A stretch of DNA of 64,000 nt from Trochalopteron elliotii (taxonomy: Eukaryota; Chordata; Aves; Passeriformes; Leiothrichidae). Shown piece after piece: positions 11,839-25,116 of the stretch. The notes under the pieces are model-generated. The model was not told the origin of the DNA and made no database searches. It saw only the letters and a program-made list of their open reading frames with translations. Each line of letters starts with the position of its first letter. The stretch's first letter is position 1. Location of the stretch: contig JANPWX010000131.1 in NCBI GenBank assembly GCA_024734555.1, positions 307,391 through 371,390 on the forward strand, given 5' to 3'. The position numbers were made by a program, and so were the translations under genes.

Positions 11839-14800
11839 GAAGTCCATCCCATCTTGCTCAGCTCTGCTACCCTTGGCAAAACTAGGACTGTAAATTAATA
11901 AATTCTCGGAAACTGCTGATGAAGCAATATCCATCTGTTGGGTATTCCACTTACACCTCAAACTCATGCTACAGATATCTCCTTACACATCACTTAGGTA
12001 GTTGTTCCTGATAATTTTCTTCAGCAGTAGATTCAGCTCTGGATTTTCTTTTGGTTTAATATTCTGGTATTTTCAGTACTGTAACTGACAATCAATACAA
12101 GAATAATATTTAAAATGGTATTTAGAATCTCAATCAAGCTAGGATCTCAAAACCATATATAATTAATAAATAAAGCCCTTACTGTCAAATAACATTCCTG
12201 TAATGTGCAAGGACATGATGGTTTCAGTGGTCCCAAATTCTTTGTGAGTGTTGGGTAATGGTCTGGAAATAGACAGTTTCTGGAGAGTGTTTCGTTTCCT
12301 GGAGTTCATCAAATGTGAGTGTTGCAAATGTGATGCTGCAAAAACACCATTTCACTGATGTCCAGCTCTTATGTAGTAGTTTTGACCCATAAATTCAGTG
12401 GTTTGTGTGAAAGTAGAGTAGATACCCCCCAGATTTGCAGGGTGACAGAGGCATAAAGCAGTGAAAGGGTTTGCTTGGGGCAGCAGAAGAGCTTGGCAGC
12501 AGCTCTGAGGTCCTGGATCCCAATCTCCTGTCCTGCCTGTGGGCCTCTGAGAGTTGCACTTTTAACTGGGTGTTTATATGTAAATTGCCTGTGTGGGGAG
12601 TGGTGCAGAGCAGAGCATGGAGGCATCTCACAGAGGCTTTTGGGGACACAGGCCATGGCACTGACTCTTGGCACAGGATCCCAGAGTGTGGCTCTTGGTG
12701 GACAGTAGTGGACAGTGACAATAATCCCTCTTTGCACTGATGTATGTACAAGGCTTAGAGGGGAGGGAATCATCCCCCAACCTCTTCTTACCCAGAGTGG
12801 GGAGTGGGCTGGACCTTCCTTCCTTAAAGGAGCACCAGGGAAATGGAGCCAGCTTTGTCTCCGAAATTTGTCTACCTGGTGGTGCTCTTGGGCTCCTAAC
12901 TCAATTCTTCTGTCAGCTCAAAGCAGATCACGAGCTGTTAGCTTGTCTTTCTGTGTATGGCAAATTTGGATGTAGGAAAGGAGGACATAAAAAGCAGGAA
13001 AATTAAGAAGCTGGGCCCTGTGGTACAGTTGAGACACTGTCGCTTCTCAGATTTGAAACTTCTTTGCTTACGAGTTCTGTGATGAATTCCTGCACAATAT
13101 TCTCCTCAATTAGGCTGCCAAATATACAGGATTTTCCTTGAAGTATGGGTAAATTCTGTGTTTCAGTGATCTCTGGAAATTGTGTCTCCTCTTCTTAACA
13201 AAGAACATTCACTTTTGCAGCTGTTCAATAAAACTCTGAGAGCTGCAAATCAGTCAAGTAAAAAATTCTGTTTCATAGAATGATTACTGTCAGCCTTGCT
13301 TCTGATTCAGAGATCTGACTAACAGGGTTAAATCTGAGCAGTTTAATGGAACAATGTTATTTAAGCAAAGCAATCATGTCCTGCTGCAGCGTTGTTTGGT
13401 ATTAAACAGCAATTAGATTTGTCTGCCCAACAAAATTGCAAAGCTCCTCTGAAAGCAGCTGTAATCGGAAATGTCACACTGCAGATACCGATGACAGATA
13501 GGGCCTAACAAAACACAGGCTTTGGCTGCAGTTCCTCACATTGATGGATAATCCCAGGGCACACAGCAGTTTAGGACTGTTTATGTAGCTTGCAGTTTGG
13601 GTTGGGATTATTCCTTCCACTGTCCTGTACAATGTTTTTCGCTCCAGTGTGCCACTGACAGCCTGGTTAAACTGGGGGGTTCTGCCCTGTCACCTACTCT
13701 GTAGTGAAGGTCAAGTGAAATGGCATTTGGGGTGGGAAACCTGAGGTTTACCCAGCAGTGCCAGATATAAAAGCACATGCATTGGACTCCACTCTGATGT
13801 CTTTGCAAAGGCTTGCTCTGGAAGCACAAGGAACTGAGCAGCAGTTTTGCAAAGCTGCAGAGGTGGGTCATACAAGAGTCAGCACCAACAGTGAAGCAGA
13901 TGTGCTGAAGTGCTGGTTTAGAGGGGAGTTTTCCACAGACACATTTCTAGATTTGGTTCAGCAGCCTGCATGGGAACTTCCACAAAGGACACTTTGTGGA
14001 TTGCACAAATCTCTATCTTCCAGACTCATGCAAATTTGTGAGGATTTTTGCTAAAAACACCCCTAGAACACGTTGAATGTGTGTCAGCCAGTGTTAAAAA
14101 GCAGAACTGTTATTAGGCACAGTACCCTAAGTAATAAGCCTTCCTCTAAGCATCCTGACTTTTAATCCTTAGACATTTATGTTAGAAGTGTGTTAGAAGT
14201 GAAAGAAAGCTGTTTTAGCATCAGACTACATCAGGTATAAGCACACCATGTGGGTAAAAGAGCTGGTCATGGTTGTATTCTTAGTCTTAGTATTTCCTCT
14301 CCTGTGAGCTGGGAGATAGTAGGAAATTGCCTCTTGCCCTGTATTTTTCATGGGAAGATCCAGGGGCTGTGAAGAAGTGTTAAGGTATAGTTGTCCTGGA
14401 GGTCTGCAGCAGTGACATTGCTGCGTGTTTTTATGGCCACAAAACCAGACCATGGATTAGATTGTGCTGGGTATTTCAAGCAGTGGGTTTTTTTCTCCTG
14501 CCTAGTTCCTGTATACTCCTGCACTTATCAAAGCACTAAAACTCATCAGGGAGTATGTTCAAATGCCTGGAGTCCTGATGTGTGTCCTTTGTAACTTTCT
14601 CTGATGTGTGCTGGTTAGATGTAACTGGGGTAGTCTGAGTGCTGTCTCTTCCATCACTTCCCCTCCAAGATGGTGATCCTTTAGCAGATCACCATCTGCT
14701 AAAGATTCCACACTTCCATGGCTGGAAAAATTTCCTAGCCTCATGTGTGTTCATTTAGGCTTCAACTTGCTCTAGGGGTGAAGATCTCACAAAGAACAAT

Positions 14801-14926
14801 GGCTCTGTATCTGTGAACTTTGTATATATTCCCTGTTCCTCAGGTGTGTGGCTGTTTCCTGTCATCTGATCCTCCTTCCCTCTCCTGCCACTGGCACTTT
14901 TGGCATCACTGTTTGCCACCACCTAA

Positions 14927-15369
14927 TGCCTTGAGAAGGCTGACCTGAAACAGAGACTGGACATAGCTAGAGAATAAAGTAGGTGTTTATTGAAAAGCCT
15001 TTAGGATACACCTTGGACAGGACAAGAGCGTGACCAGGGCTACACCCAAGGTGGACTAAGAATGGTCACAAAATGGGTAACCTCTCACGAGGTCTTACAC
15101 TTCTGTAAGTTTTGGTCCATTTGCATATTGAGGTTTAATTGTCCAATTACAGCCTCAGGTTGTGAGGTCTCATCCTTCTTGTTCCTCCCTTCAGCCCACC
15201 GTTTTTTGTGCTTTAGGGCCTGAAAGTTGTCCTTGGTCTTCAGCAGGAAAAGGATTTGTTTTGTCTCCCTACTCTGTGAAGAGAGCTTACTGGCACTTAA
15301 TATGAGGCTGAGAACTACACCCCTAGGCAGCACAGTATCTGAAAAACATGAAAGCTAAAACTTAAGGCA
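14927..15369 (-). mobile_element. Solo LTR of an endogenous retrovirus (443 bp)
   Basis: The block is bounded by imperfect inverted termini, TGCCTTGAG at the left and CTTAAGGCA at the right, giving the TG...CA ends of an LTR. The body resembles an LTR I recognise from songbird genomes. Reading it on the minus strand places an AATAAA (TTTATT at about 14988 on +) near its 3' end, as expected for an R-U5 region, so that strand is preferred. No gag, pol or env sequence adjoins it, so it is a solo LTR. No clean target-site duplication is seen. The family name is not assigned. Confidence 0.6.
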
Positions 15370-17783
15370 TCACCCCAGCAAAGGGGACCCAGAAGTTCTC
15401 TCACTGGCAATGTAGGGTGCAGTTTACACTTTGAGCAACGTTGGTGCAGCAGCCTGGTGCTGCTGGAATTGCAATCCAGTCTGGAGCTGCCGTTGGGTCT
15501 GCAGGCAGCAGATCTGACACAAGGATGGAGGAGGTGCGGGGAGGGGAGTCAGAAGAGGATCCCTGTCAGCACAAGTGTCTGTTAAATGCTCTTTGCAGCC
15601 ATGCTGACTGCGGGTTCAGCTCTGCCTGACAGCTGGCTCAGGGCAGCACAGGAGTGAGTGGGTGTGTGGGTCACGCAGCTCACGCCGTGCTGGAGGAGGC
15701 TTGGCACTTCAGCAGCTTTCCCTCCGTGCCTGCCTGGTGCCACCAACCCAGCAAATCTGGGAAACTGTGTGTGAAATGAGTATGTGTGGCCCCAGTAGCA
15801 GGAAGCTTCTGCCACCAACGCCTTTTCTGGGAGGCTGTCTTCCCTTCCCTGCTGTGTGACCCACATAGGTCTGGGTAAAAAGGGGGACAGCCAAGAGAAA
15901 GAAGCTTTGGCACAGAGACGTTGTCCAGCGTGGATACAGGCCGCAGCCCAGTGAGGGACAAGTCAAACAGAAAATTAGGATAATTAGTTTTATATGTGGC
16001 GGTGTTGTAGTTCCTCTCAGAGGGACCCCAAACTTCTTACTAGAGTAGTTTTTCCCCCTTTTAATTATTGTTCAAATGTTTCTTCCCTTAGTCTTGAATT
16101 ACTCTGAGCGCTTTTCATAGGTTAATCTGCCTCTTTTCCCTTGAGGGTGATTGAGCAGTCACTGGGTTTGCATTATTTTTCTCTTTATCTTTCAAATGTC
16201 TGTAAGCCATTGTCATTTTTTAAATTAATTAAACCCTCCCTATAGTTCTTTTACAGTTCAAATTTGCTACAAAAGCAAGATTCAAATCACGCCATTCTCT
16301 ATGGAGAATGATGAGTGTGTTATGTAGGGGTGCAGTTCCTGTTCTTGATGTAATAACTCTGGTAACAAAGACACCTTTCTTCAGGGTACCTTCCTTCAAT
16401 TGCCCTTTTATTTTTCTTTCTTTGCTAATGTTAATAATACAGCATGTGGAAGCAAAGTCTTAAAGGGCGATAAATGCTTTGTGTCCCGACATTTTGAATT
16501 TAAGCTCCTTTGGTAAATGCAGTCCCTGGTGTGTTTGGGCTCAGTAACCCCAGAGCATTAAGCCAGATCGTGCCGCCTTAGGAAAGCCACGAGAGGACAG
16601 TGCTGTGAGTGAAGACCTCGGAGCAGTTTGTCTTCACCTTTTAGAATCGTTTATCCAGTCCCCTGGGAAAGAAAGCCTTTTAGTACTGCACTGTATTTTA
16701 TAGTGCCTGCTTTTCCTGTTAAGTAAGGAGTACTTAGGGAAGGCAAGGGGAGCAGTGTGTTTTGCACAACGGTAATTACTTCAGGCTTCAATACCAGGGA
16801 CCTTTTGACCTAATGCCACTCAGGCTGATTCTGTCATGTTTAATCCCTCATGCCCCATCCGTCCCTGCAGAGGTGTCCTGTTCTTTGCCCTGAGCCAAAG
16901 AGCTTCTGATACTTACATATAAACAACGCCTTAAAGGTAAAATTCATGTGCTGTTTCACTTCAAATTATGCACTGAAGCCTTCAGGATTTGCTCTCAAGC
17001 TTTGAGGAGAAGCTATGCTGTTGTTGGGAGGCTGTGATGGCTGGTGGTTCAAGTCTGAGATTATGGATGGTTTCTGTTCTGTTCCTGCCCTGCAGATTTG
17101 CCCGGAGCTGGTTGCTAATTGCTGAGCCTTTGAAAACAGTTTAACATTTTGGTTAGGTGTTTTTGTTTCCTCAGGGCTGGCTCTGCCCAAATAGCACCGT
17201 TTAGTCATTGTTTAGTTTTCAGACTGAATGCTCCATGCAGGTGTGGGTAGCCAGTGGTTTCTTTTCTGGTTGTTAAAATCAGGCAGTTTCATTAGCCACT
17301 GTTTTTAATTTCTTCATAAATTCTGGGTGTAGGAGTACAGGCACAAACAAGCAGAGCGTTAATTAAGAGTCTTTTGGCCTTATTACTTAGTTTTGTCCTT
17401 GGATTGGCCCACCCTTAATTACTACCCGGTTACTATTGCTATTATTCTTGTTTAATGAGATAATCCAAATAATCTCATTTCAGTTTCACAGATCATTAGA
17501 TCCAACACACTTATTAATAAGGCATTTGTGAGCTCTTTATGTCCACTCAGCTGTTTTCAGTCCTTCTCTTATCCTCTATGACGGAGGGAAGGGACGTGCT
17601 GAACATTTTGCAGTGGGATATGGTTCCTCAAAGTATTAGCACTTGCCACTATATATACATTGTTTGAACAGCTGCTTCTTTTTGTTAACTGCAGTAATAA
17701 AAACGTTGTACATCTTGGACAGAGGTGTCGACTGTGCCAGTGAGGAGTGGCTCTGGCAAAGAGGGAGCTGCTGCAGCCTCTCT

Positions 17784-17829
17784 CCTGCCAGGAAGGGTCA
17801 CCTTTTCCTGCCAGGAAGGGTCACCTTTC
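17784..17829. repeat. 23-bp tandem duplication
   Basis: Two adjacent near-perfect copies of a unit beginning CCTGCCAGGAAGGGTCACC occupy 17784-17806 and 17807-17829. A third, diverged unit (CAGTCAGGCAGGG) may follow. Confidence 0.9.
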
Positions 17830-19404
17830 CCAGTCAGGCAGGGATGTGCAGCAGGTGCGGGGCTCCTCTGCTCCACTGGCAGCAGGGGCGTTCTCATGCC
17901 AACTTCCCAGTGACGGCCAAAGGCAAGGAAGCACTGGGGGACCATCTAGTTCATTGCTTCCCCATCTTTTTAGCAGCACGCTCAGCCGTGCGGGCAATGA
18001 CCTGTTGTTCCGCGGTGTCCCCAGGGCAGTGCCGTGTCTCACTGGCTGTTTGTGAGCTCCTGGCTGGTGACAAGTGCCTCTGGACATGCGGGTCAGGTGC
18101 GGCTGGAGGTGCGCCCTGGGCTGGAGTATTGGCGGTGTCCTGTTACTCCGTGCTGATACTGATACCTCCATCTGCCCTCTCACACTGTGACTCAAATTCA
18201 GCCTTTGATTAGGGCTCCTAGAGAGGTACTTGGATATCTGTTTGTTTGTCAGGACCACGGTGTTTAAAACAGTGAAAATTCTCTAAAGGGTTGAAATGAG
18301 CTCTGTGTGTGTGGCTGTGCTTTAGTGCCAACAATGGAAAAACCCCAGTTTTTGCACACACACACATGTGAATTAAATGCAAAGAGTAACATGTGCTTCG
18401 CTGCTTTTGGTAGAATGAACCTCTGACTCTGGAGGGTGTGAGCTCTCCTGGTTACGTCAGTGGGCAGCTTGGGGTGACTTTGTCTGGGGGGTTCAAAGGC
18501 AGACCCACATCGCTGACTCGGAACAGTAATCCAACAGCGAAATAGCAAAAGGAAAAGGGTTAAAATGATCAACCTCGTTTCGTTGTTGGACAAGCTGGCA
18601 CAGGCTGTCTGAGCAGCTGAAGTGCCACCTATTCTGTGAACTGTGTCACCCACGTGTGCCTGTGACAGAAATGGAAGGAGAGCTGCTAGAAAGGACGGGG
18701 GGCTGGAGGCCCCATCTGTGTGTGGCACACAGGCCACGGCCCATGGTTCTATTAAGTCTGGAATTTGCTGTAAAGACAAAATCTAAAGGACGCTGCTCTG
18801 AGCAGTTGATGATTTCTCAGTGCCCGGTGAAGCTGTTCTTTGCAGGAGGGAGAATTCCATCTGTTCCACTCACGGTCACTGCGGGCCTGTCTTCACCCCT
18901 GCACCACTGGGAAGTCCAGCCAGGCTACTGACTTAGCCCTCACTCACATGCAAAAGTCTTTAGCCTGATTAAGTGTTAACTCTTTGTAAGGAAATGTGCC
19001 TTGAGGCTACAGTGGGGATAACCCAGGCTGTGGATTTCTCATGTGATACCAGCCCTGCTTAAGCAGGATTTAGCCGTCTCCTCCTCAAGCCCCTCTTCCT
19101 ACCCCTCTGTCCTTCTCTGAGTGTCAGCAAGGCTGCTGCTGCAGCAGGGTGGTGAGCTGGACTGAGAGACAGCAGAGTTTGACACGGGAAAAAACCAAAT
19201 CATAAAGCAAGTAGGGGGTTATCTGGTTGATGTTTTAAAAAAGAAATTCAGTGTCTTTTCTGTGATCTGTTTTCCCATGTTGCTGCACAAACAGCTCTGT
19301 CAGCAAGCGGAGCAAAGGCAGGAGCAGGTCTCTGCCCCAAAAGCGACAGGGGTTGCATAAGGTTTGTTTTTGTGTCTGGTGGCAGGGCCAGCAGCAAGGC
19401 TGAG

Positions 19405-19570
19405 CTCACGCCATCTGCGCGGGCTGCAGCGCTGTCACCGGGGCTGTGCCAAGGCAGCTGCGGGGCCGCTCCCGGAGTCACCCAGCGCTGCTTTCCCGGC
19501 ACAACAACGCCGAGTGCCAGAGCTGCCAGAGCCCCGGCCAGCCGCCCTGTGCCTGCCGCGGTCTGAACAC
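19405..19570. other. Orphan CpG-rich patch
   Basis: About 165 bp have roughly seventeen CpG dinucleotides in otherwise CpG-poor intergenic DNA. No gene start is recognisable nearby. It could be a small orphan CpG island or enhancer-like element. Confidence 0.4.
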
Positions 19571-19904
19571 AGCTTCTGCCTCTCCTTACCTACTCTGGGA
19601 GGGCAGGGAATGAGCTTAAGGATGGATAATCCGGGCTAACTCTGCAGTGAAAACAAGTCCCTTACCTCAAATATCACTGAAGTCTCTCTGGCTTTCCCAT
19701 CCTTCAGCAGACGCCGATATTCTCCTGGTGCAGACTAGAGCAGAGAAAATTGATTGTGCTATAATGACAACCCCCCTGCCAGAACCTGGCCTTCTGTTCG
19801 GTGTAAATGAAGGGCAATCTGTGGCCTATCAACAGACTGCTTCCTTTGGGGAAACAGCCTCACACTTCCCAGATTTCCCTTTACACTACTGACTGCTGGC
19901 ATCT

Positions 19905-20260
19905 TTTCCTACCTCAAGATCTGCTACATTGCTGCGAAGGGGTTTTTTCTCTTTAATTAATTTCTTTCAGCTCTGTCAGGATAGAGGGTAATTAAATGCT
20001 TCAGTATCTTGTCATAAAAATGCCACTTTTCAGAGGAATTGTCTTAATGAGCCTGTTTTTCAGTATAGCAGAGGCTCATCTATTAGTCCAGTGTATATTT
20101 TTAGAGCATGGCATTAGCCAGAAAAGCCCATTAGATCGTTACACAAGTGGCTGAATCAGCAAACTGTATCTGCTGCTATTCTGTCAAAGCAATAACGTTA
20201 ACATTATCAAAGTGATTAAAAGCCATTCATTCATTTTGCATCTGGGTTGACAAGTTCATT
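19905..20260. promoter_or_regulatory. Candidate conserved non-coding element
   Basis: This AT-rich, repeat-free stretch contains TTAATTAA (19953-19960), TAATTA (19989-19994) and further homeodomain-like ATTA cores. It lacks CpG decay and transposon signatures. The texture resembles developmental enhancers, but conservation cannot be tested here. Confidence 0.25.
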
Positions 20261-22654
20261 CCTGCAGAGGCATACAGCACGAAACTGTGAGAAAGGAAAA
20301 CTAAAAGCTCATCATCTCCCTCAACCTGAAGATCTACCAGTGTGTGACAGATGCAATCAAAATATGACAATTGAGTGGAACACCGGATGCCTGTGTTCTG
20401 TCACACGGTGGGTTGTCACTGACAAAGCAAAATCAGCCTTAGCCTGGGACCCTTTTTAAGGATTTCCATCTTTCTGCAGCAATAAAAAAGCTGTGTGCTG
20501 GAACAGAGCAGGGCTTCCACCACAGAAACCCTTGTTGTCCTTCAGCTCTGGGCCTTCCTCCTGGAGGTTGAGAGCAATGATGGTGCTGCTGGCCTTTCCT
20601 TTGGGGTTGTTGCAGGTGTGGCCAGTGGCTTCCCTGGATCTCCACCTCAGGAGCCATGGGGGCTGGGCACTCCAGCTGCAGCTCTTGGCCTTGGCAGAGC
20701 TGTTTGTCCAGTGTTTATACAGGGAGCAGAAGCAATGGGAGGGATAAACAAGAGCTGGCATCACTGTCATGACCTTACTGGAAAAGCTGAGTAGACAGAA
20801 AGCTTTGATTCCTGGGGACTGCCTGGGGAAGCTGCTCAATTAACTTGCTTGCCAAAGGTGCAGCATACCCAAATCCCTCCCATGGACAGGGCACGATCCA
20901 ATGGTAAAGGGCATGGGAGCTGCAAGAGCAGTCCCTGAGGCTGAGGCTGGACTGACCTACTGGTCAGAGGGAGAGATTTGCATGTAGAGGCCTTTGGTTT
21001 CTGCTAATAAATATAAAGCAGCTATGAGTTCTGCAAGTCAAATGGTGCATCAAGGAAGGAAAAGGCAGAGGAGAAGAAAGGCAAGCTGTTACTTGGTAAA
21101 AATCCACCACCTGCTTCCATCAGTGATCCCACCTACTCAGCTCTGGTCAGTACCTGAAGGTGTTGAATTGCATTCAAGAACAAACCACTGACTTATTATT
21201 ACACTGGGGTGCATATATGTAGCTGAGTTGTTTTTTCCCATGTTGTGGATTGTCTTAATTGTGCTGATGCCAGTGTGACCCTTTCTAGGGATTCATTTTA
21301 ATGCCACGAGCCTGTTGGGGCAAAGTGTCACTAACACTGTGTGTCTGTTTGAAATCAGTGTCTTGTGATAGCAGCTGTATCACTGTGAGTGTCAGACTTG
21401 TGTGCTGTGTGTGCTGTTCCATGCCTGTCCAGGGGATATTTGCCTTTTTGATGGTTTGTGTCCATGCTACACATGATTCAGTCTTTCCTACCATAGTGAA
21501 AAAAACCAACGTTTCTTTCATTTTTAATCTGCAAATAATAAAAAAGTAGCAAATCTGATGGTTGATGCTTATCCAGGGGAGATTTGCCCCCGTAGTGCAT
21601 CAGTGATATTCTCAGAGCCATGAAGATGAAAAAAATCCTTTAAAACTCTGGATGATTTAGGCACTTTAGTTATCTAATTGAACTGCAATTTTGGTTTCCC
21701 TTTCCCATTTCTAGGCAACTCTGTAGTCACTTGACCTCCTGCTCATTGAATTTGTGTCTTCATCTTACTCTTCAAATCAAGAAAATGAATGTATTTAGCA
21801 GTTTATTGTCTTCCGTAGCCTGCTAATAGGAATCATGCCTGGGAAACAGTAATTTTTTTATAAATGGTGAATTCAAATCATCAGGTGACTGTGAGAGTTG
21901 ATAGAGAGAAACAATGGTGTTTCCTTTTGAGGAGTGGATTTGAATTTCTGAAAGACATTTAAAAATACACACAATGGTTGTTAGGTTCAGTCTGATAAAT
22001 ATATCTCCATAGAAAAGGCCAGAAAAGAGAATTGCAAAAGCAGAGCTCTCTGTGCAAAGTCTTGGCAACGACAGAGGCATGAGGATGAACACCTGAATAT
22101 TTCATATCCAGTAAGACAAATTAATGATCTGCTGTTGCTTTTTGTCTGTTTTATCTATCAAAAGTGTGAGCATCCATTTTTATTGGTGGTGGCTTTGTAA
22201 ATACCCTCAGCCCACTGGATTGTGTTAGCTAAGTTGTGTGTAGAGCATGGATCAATAATTCGCTTTAAGTGTCTGCCACAAGAGAGCAGTGTTGGTGCAA
22301 TAAGCTGGGAGAGCGCCTCGGGTAGTGGAATTCTTCCATCAAAATGCACGCTGAAATACTGCAAGAGAAATTCAAATGCAGTACAACAAATCTTCTGGGA
22401 GCTCAGCAGGATTAAGGGATAAAAATAATGAATGGGGCCTAATTTCTGGTATTGAGATTTGAGTTTCTTAAAGGCACCATTGATATGACTGTGGACTCTT
22501 TGGAAAATTTCAAGGAGTTGAAAATTTCATCATACTGCTGATAATCTAAATATGTTTTTTCCTTTTTTTTCCTGCAGTGTGACTCCACTGAAAACAGTGC
22601 TGTTTAGTTGGTTTCTCTGGGACAGTAATCTGGTCATGTGTATGTATTTGGGTA

Positions 22655-22998
22655 GGGTGGCCTAATTGTGGACTTCCAGTACCTGAAGGGAGCCTACAGG
22701 AAAGATGGAGAGGGGCTGTTTACAAGGGCATCTAGTGACAGGACAGTGGGGAATGGCTTCAAACTGAAAGAGCAGGTTTAAATTATATATTAGGAAAAAG
22801 TTCCTTACTGTGAGGGTGATGAGGCACTGGCACAGGTTGCCCAGAGAAGTTGTGGATGCCTCAACCTTGGCAGTGTTCAAGACCAGGTTGGATGGGGCTC
22901 TGAGCAGTCTGGGACAGTGGAAGGTGTCCCTGCCTGTGGCAGGGGGTTGGAACTGGATAATCTTTAAGGTCCCTTCCAACCCAGGTCATTCTATGATT
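22655..22998 (+). mobile_element. CR1 LINE 3' end
   Basis: This is a clear avian CR1 3' terminus on the + strand. Landmarks include TTACTGTGAGGGTGATGAGG near 22806, the block CAGGTTGGATGGGGCTCTGA near 22883, GTCCCTTCCAACCCAGG near 22968, and the terminal ATTCTATGATT at 22988-22998. It is truncated at its 5' end and carries no coding part. It is less diverged than the copy at 36.9 kb. Confidence 0.92.
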
Positions 22999-25082
22999 TT
23001 CAGAGCTGACTCCAAACTCCGTGGAGCCACAGACTGGGAATTCTCTGTGGCTTTTGAATGCTGGGTAAGGCTCGTAAGCACCCAGCTTCATTTTTAAACA
23101 CATGACCCAGTCTGCTGAGCTCTGTGCTTTTGGAGAAGCACAAATCTACTGCTCTGCTGCAGATGCCCAAATCCCAGTTAAATGAAACAATTAGGACTGT
23201 GCTTCACAGATTCACTGCACTTATACTTTCCTGGTTGGAGACCAGAGCTGCAGCAGTACTTGAAATATATGACTGCCAATTTCTCCTCAAAAAAGGAAAA
23301 AAAATAAACCTTTATGTTGAGAAGTTGGTTTGGATTAGTCTGGAAATAATTAACCTTAATTTGTGCTCAGCTTGTTAATGAAAATCTGTCTCAATATTAC
23401 AAATTATAACTGCTTTCAGTCTTGATCAGATTACTGATTTTCACTGAAATGTATTAAAAATATTCTTCTATAAATAAAAGGCAATACTCATTTTTTTAAA
23501 GCATGTGCCTAGTAGCTCCTGACTTGAAAGCCTGGACTCTGATTTTAAATCTGGCACTTTCCTGTGTGGCTGTCAATGATCTGTTTCCATGTGATGGAGA
23601 ACTTGCTATCTAAAAATGACAGGGCAAGTATGTGTCAAAATGAGATCCTACGGAAGCCAGGCTCAGGCTTAAGAAAGCAGGATGGATTATTGTGAAGACA
23701 AGATGTGTTTAAAGGAGAAAAGGATGTAAATGGGGAGAGGTTGCTAGGGGGTTTAAAAAGAAAAAAGAGGTGAAAAATGATTCAGTCATGGAGCAACATT
23801 TTAAGCTTGAAGTAAGTGGAAGAGAGATAGTATACTGCACTCTCTCTTGGTGCAGTAAAATGCTGTACTTAGCAGAAATGGATCAGCAGATAATTTGTTG
23901 CATTTGGAGGAGACCAACAAAAGCAGTTGGGTGAGAGGAGAAAATTGTGGGAGATCATGGCTGTGCTACACCAGAGTATGGTGGTCTAGACAGGTCACTG
24001 GCCTTTCTCCAAGTATCTGCCACTGGATGCTTAGGAAGGGGGAAAAGAAATGCATGTGACAAGTTTATGATTGCTTTTCTCCTGCTTTACCCATTATTTT
24101 TTTAAAGCCAAATAGAGAGAAGGGGTCACAGTGTGCAGTACCTTGTAGGTGAGAATGGGAGCTGGGATGAAGTCTATCTGAACTGATTAGCCAAATTAGT
24201 GCACTTGCTCAAGTAGACAAAACTGAGCTTCATTTTGACTAAAAATAGTCCTCTTATCTAAATATGTCATGTACCCACTATGCCTTCCACTTCCGAAATG
24301 TTATCGCAGCTGCAGTGTCCTGCATCCTAAATTTAGAACCATTCATGCCACTGAATTTTCCAGTACAGTGGATGGATGCAGCAGCTTTTTTAGAAACTGA
24401 AAAATAGAAAAGGTTAAGAATAACATAATGCAGAGCCACCATACTGAAATATCTGTGCTTCATCTTTGGTAGCCATTACTGTCTTCAGTTCTTTAAGTAA
24501 TGACGATACAAAATGTGTGGGGATTTTGGTGTCTGAACTATCAGAGCTGGTTCCATCTTTTTTCTAGAATGCTGACGACTGTCCTTGACACCCCTTTTGT
24601 GAAACAGTGTATTTGACTACAATCTGTGAGTCACACAGGGCATGAACTGTACTGGCTGCTTATTGCTGCAAGTCAAATTTGAATGTGAAATATATTCCTA
24701 ATATGCAGCAAGATGAGGCAAAGGACTGCCAGAGCTTTACAACTCTTTTTCATGAGCCCTCACAAATAGAGGTTGTTTGGGGTTTATTTGGTTTTGTTGT
24801 TGGGTTTTTTTTTCACACGTACATGCAGAAACAAGGTCACAAAATCTTTTTTTTCTCCTGCTCCTGTACAGTTGTCAGCACAACAGCCCACATTATATCT
24901 GATAGCCAGTGCATTTTCATACTTTAGGACTTTCCAGAACACCTTTTCTCTAAATCCAGGTCTGAACGAATATTTAATAGTTACTGCTATTAAATGGTTG
25001 GAAACTCTTTATGTTCTGTCTAATCAAAATTTCTTTGAGAGATACAAAACCCCACTCTCTTGACTGAGTAGGTGAGCAAGCT

Positions 25083-25116
25083 TTTATGTTTAGATTAAGC
25101 CTTTATGTTTAGATTA
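25083..25116. repeat. 19-bp tandem duplication
   Basis: The 15-bp core TTTATGTTTAGATTA occurs at 25083-25097 and again at 25102-25116. It is followed by TTATAG-rich simple sequence to about 25150. Confidence 0.85.

Larger units (their letters stand above)
8776..14926. other. Intergenic, mostly unique sequence
   Basis: I see no identifiable exon or RNA gene across about 6 kb. It contains an A-run at 10085-10100, a CpG-containing patch at about 10380-10560 with an AT-rich TATA-like run near 10450, and a long T-run at 11796-11837. Open reading frames here (for example 9195-9635) look accidental. Confidence 0.5.
15370..22654. other. Intergenic, mostly unique sequence
   Basis: I can support no exon here. 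It includes a 23-bp tandem duplication at 17784-17829, a short CA run near 18356, a small CpG-rich patch at 19405-19570, and an AT-rich stretch at about 19905-20260 with homeodomain-type TAATTA cores that is a candidate regulatory element. Confidence 0.5.

Noticed and set aside
17643..18212. 189-codon open frame
   Set aside because: Cysteine- and serine-rich low-quality translation in GC-rich sequence that contains a tandem duplication. Long frames also occur on the other strand here, and there is no family match.
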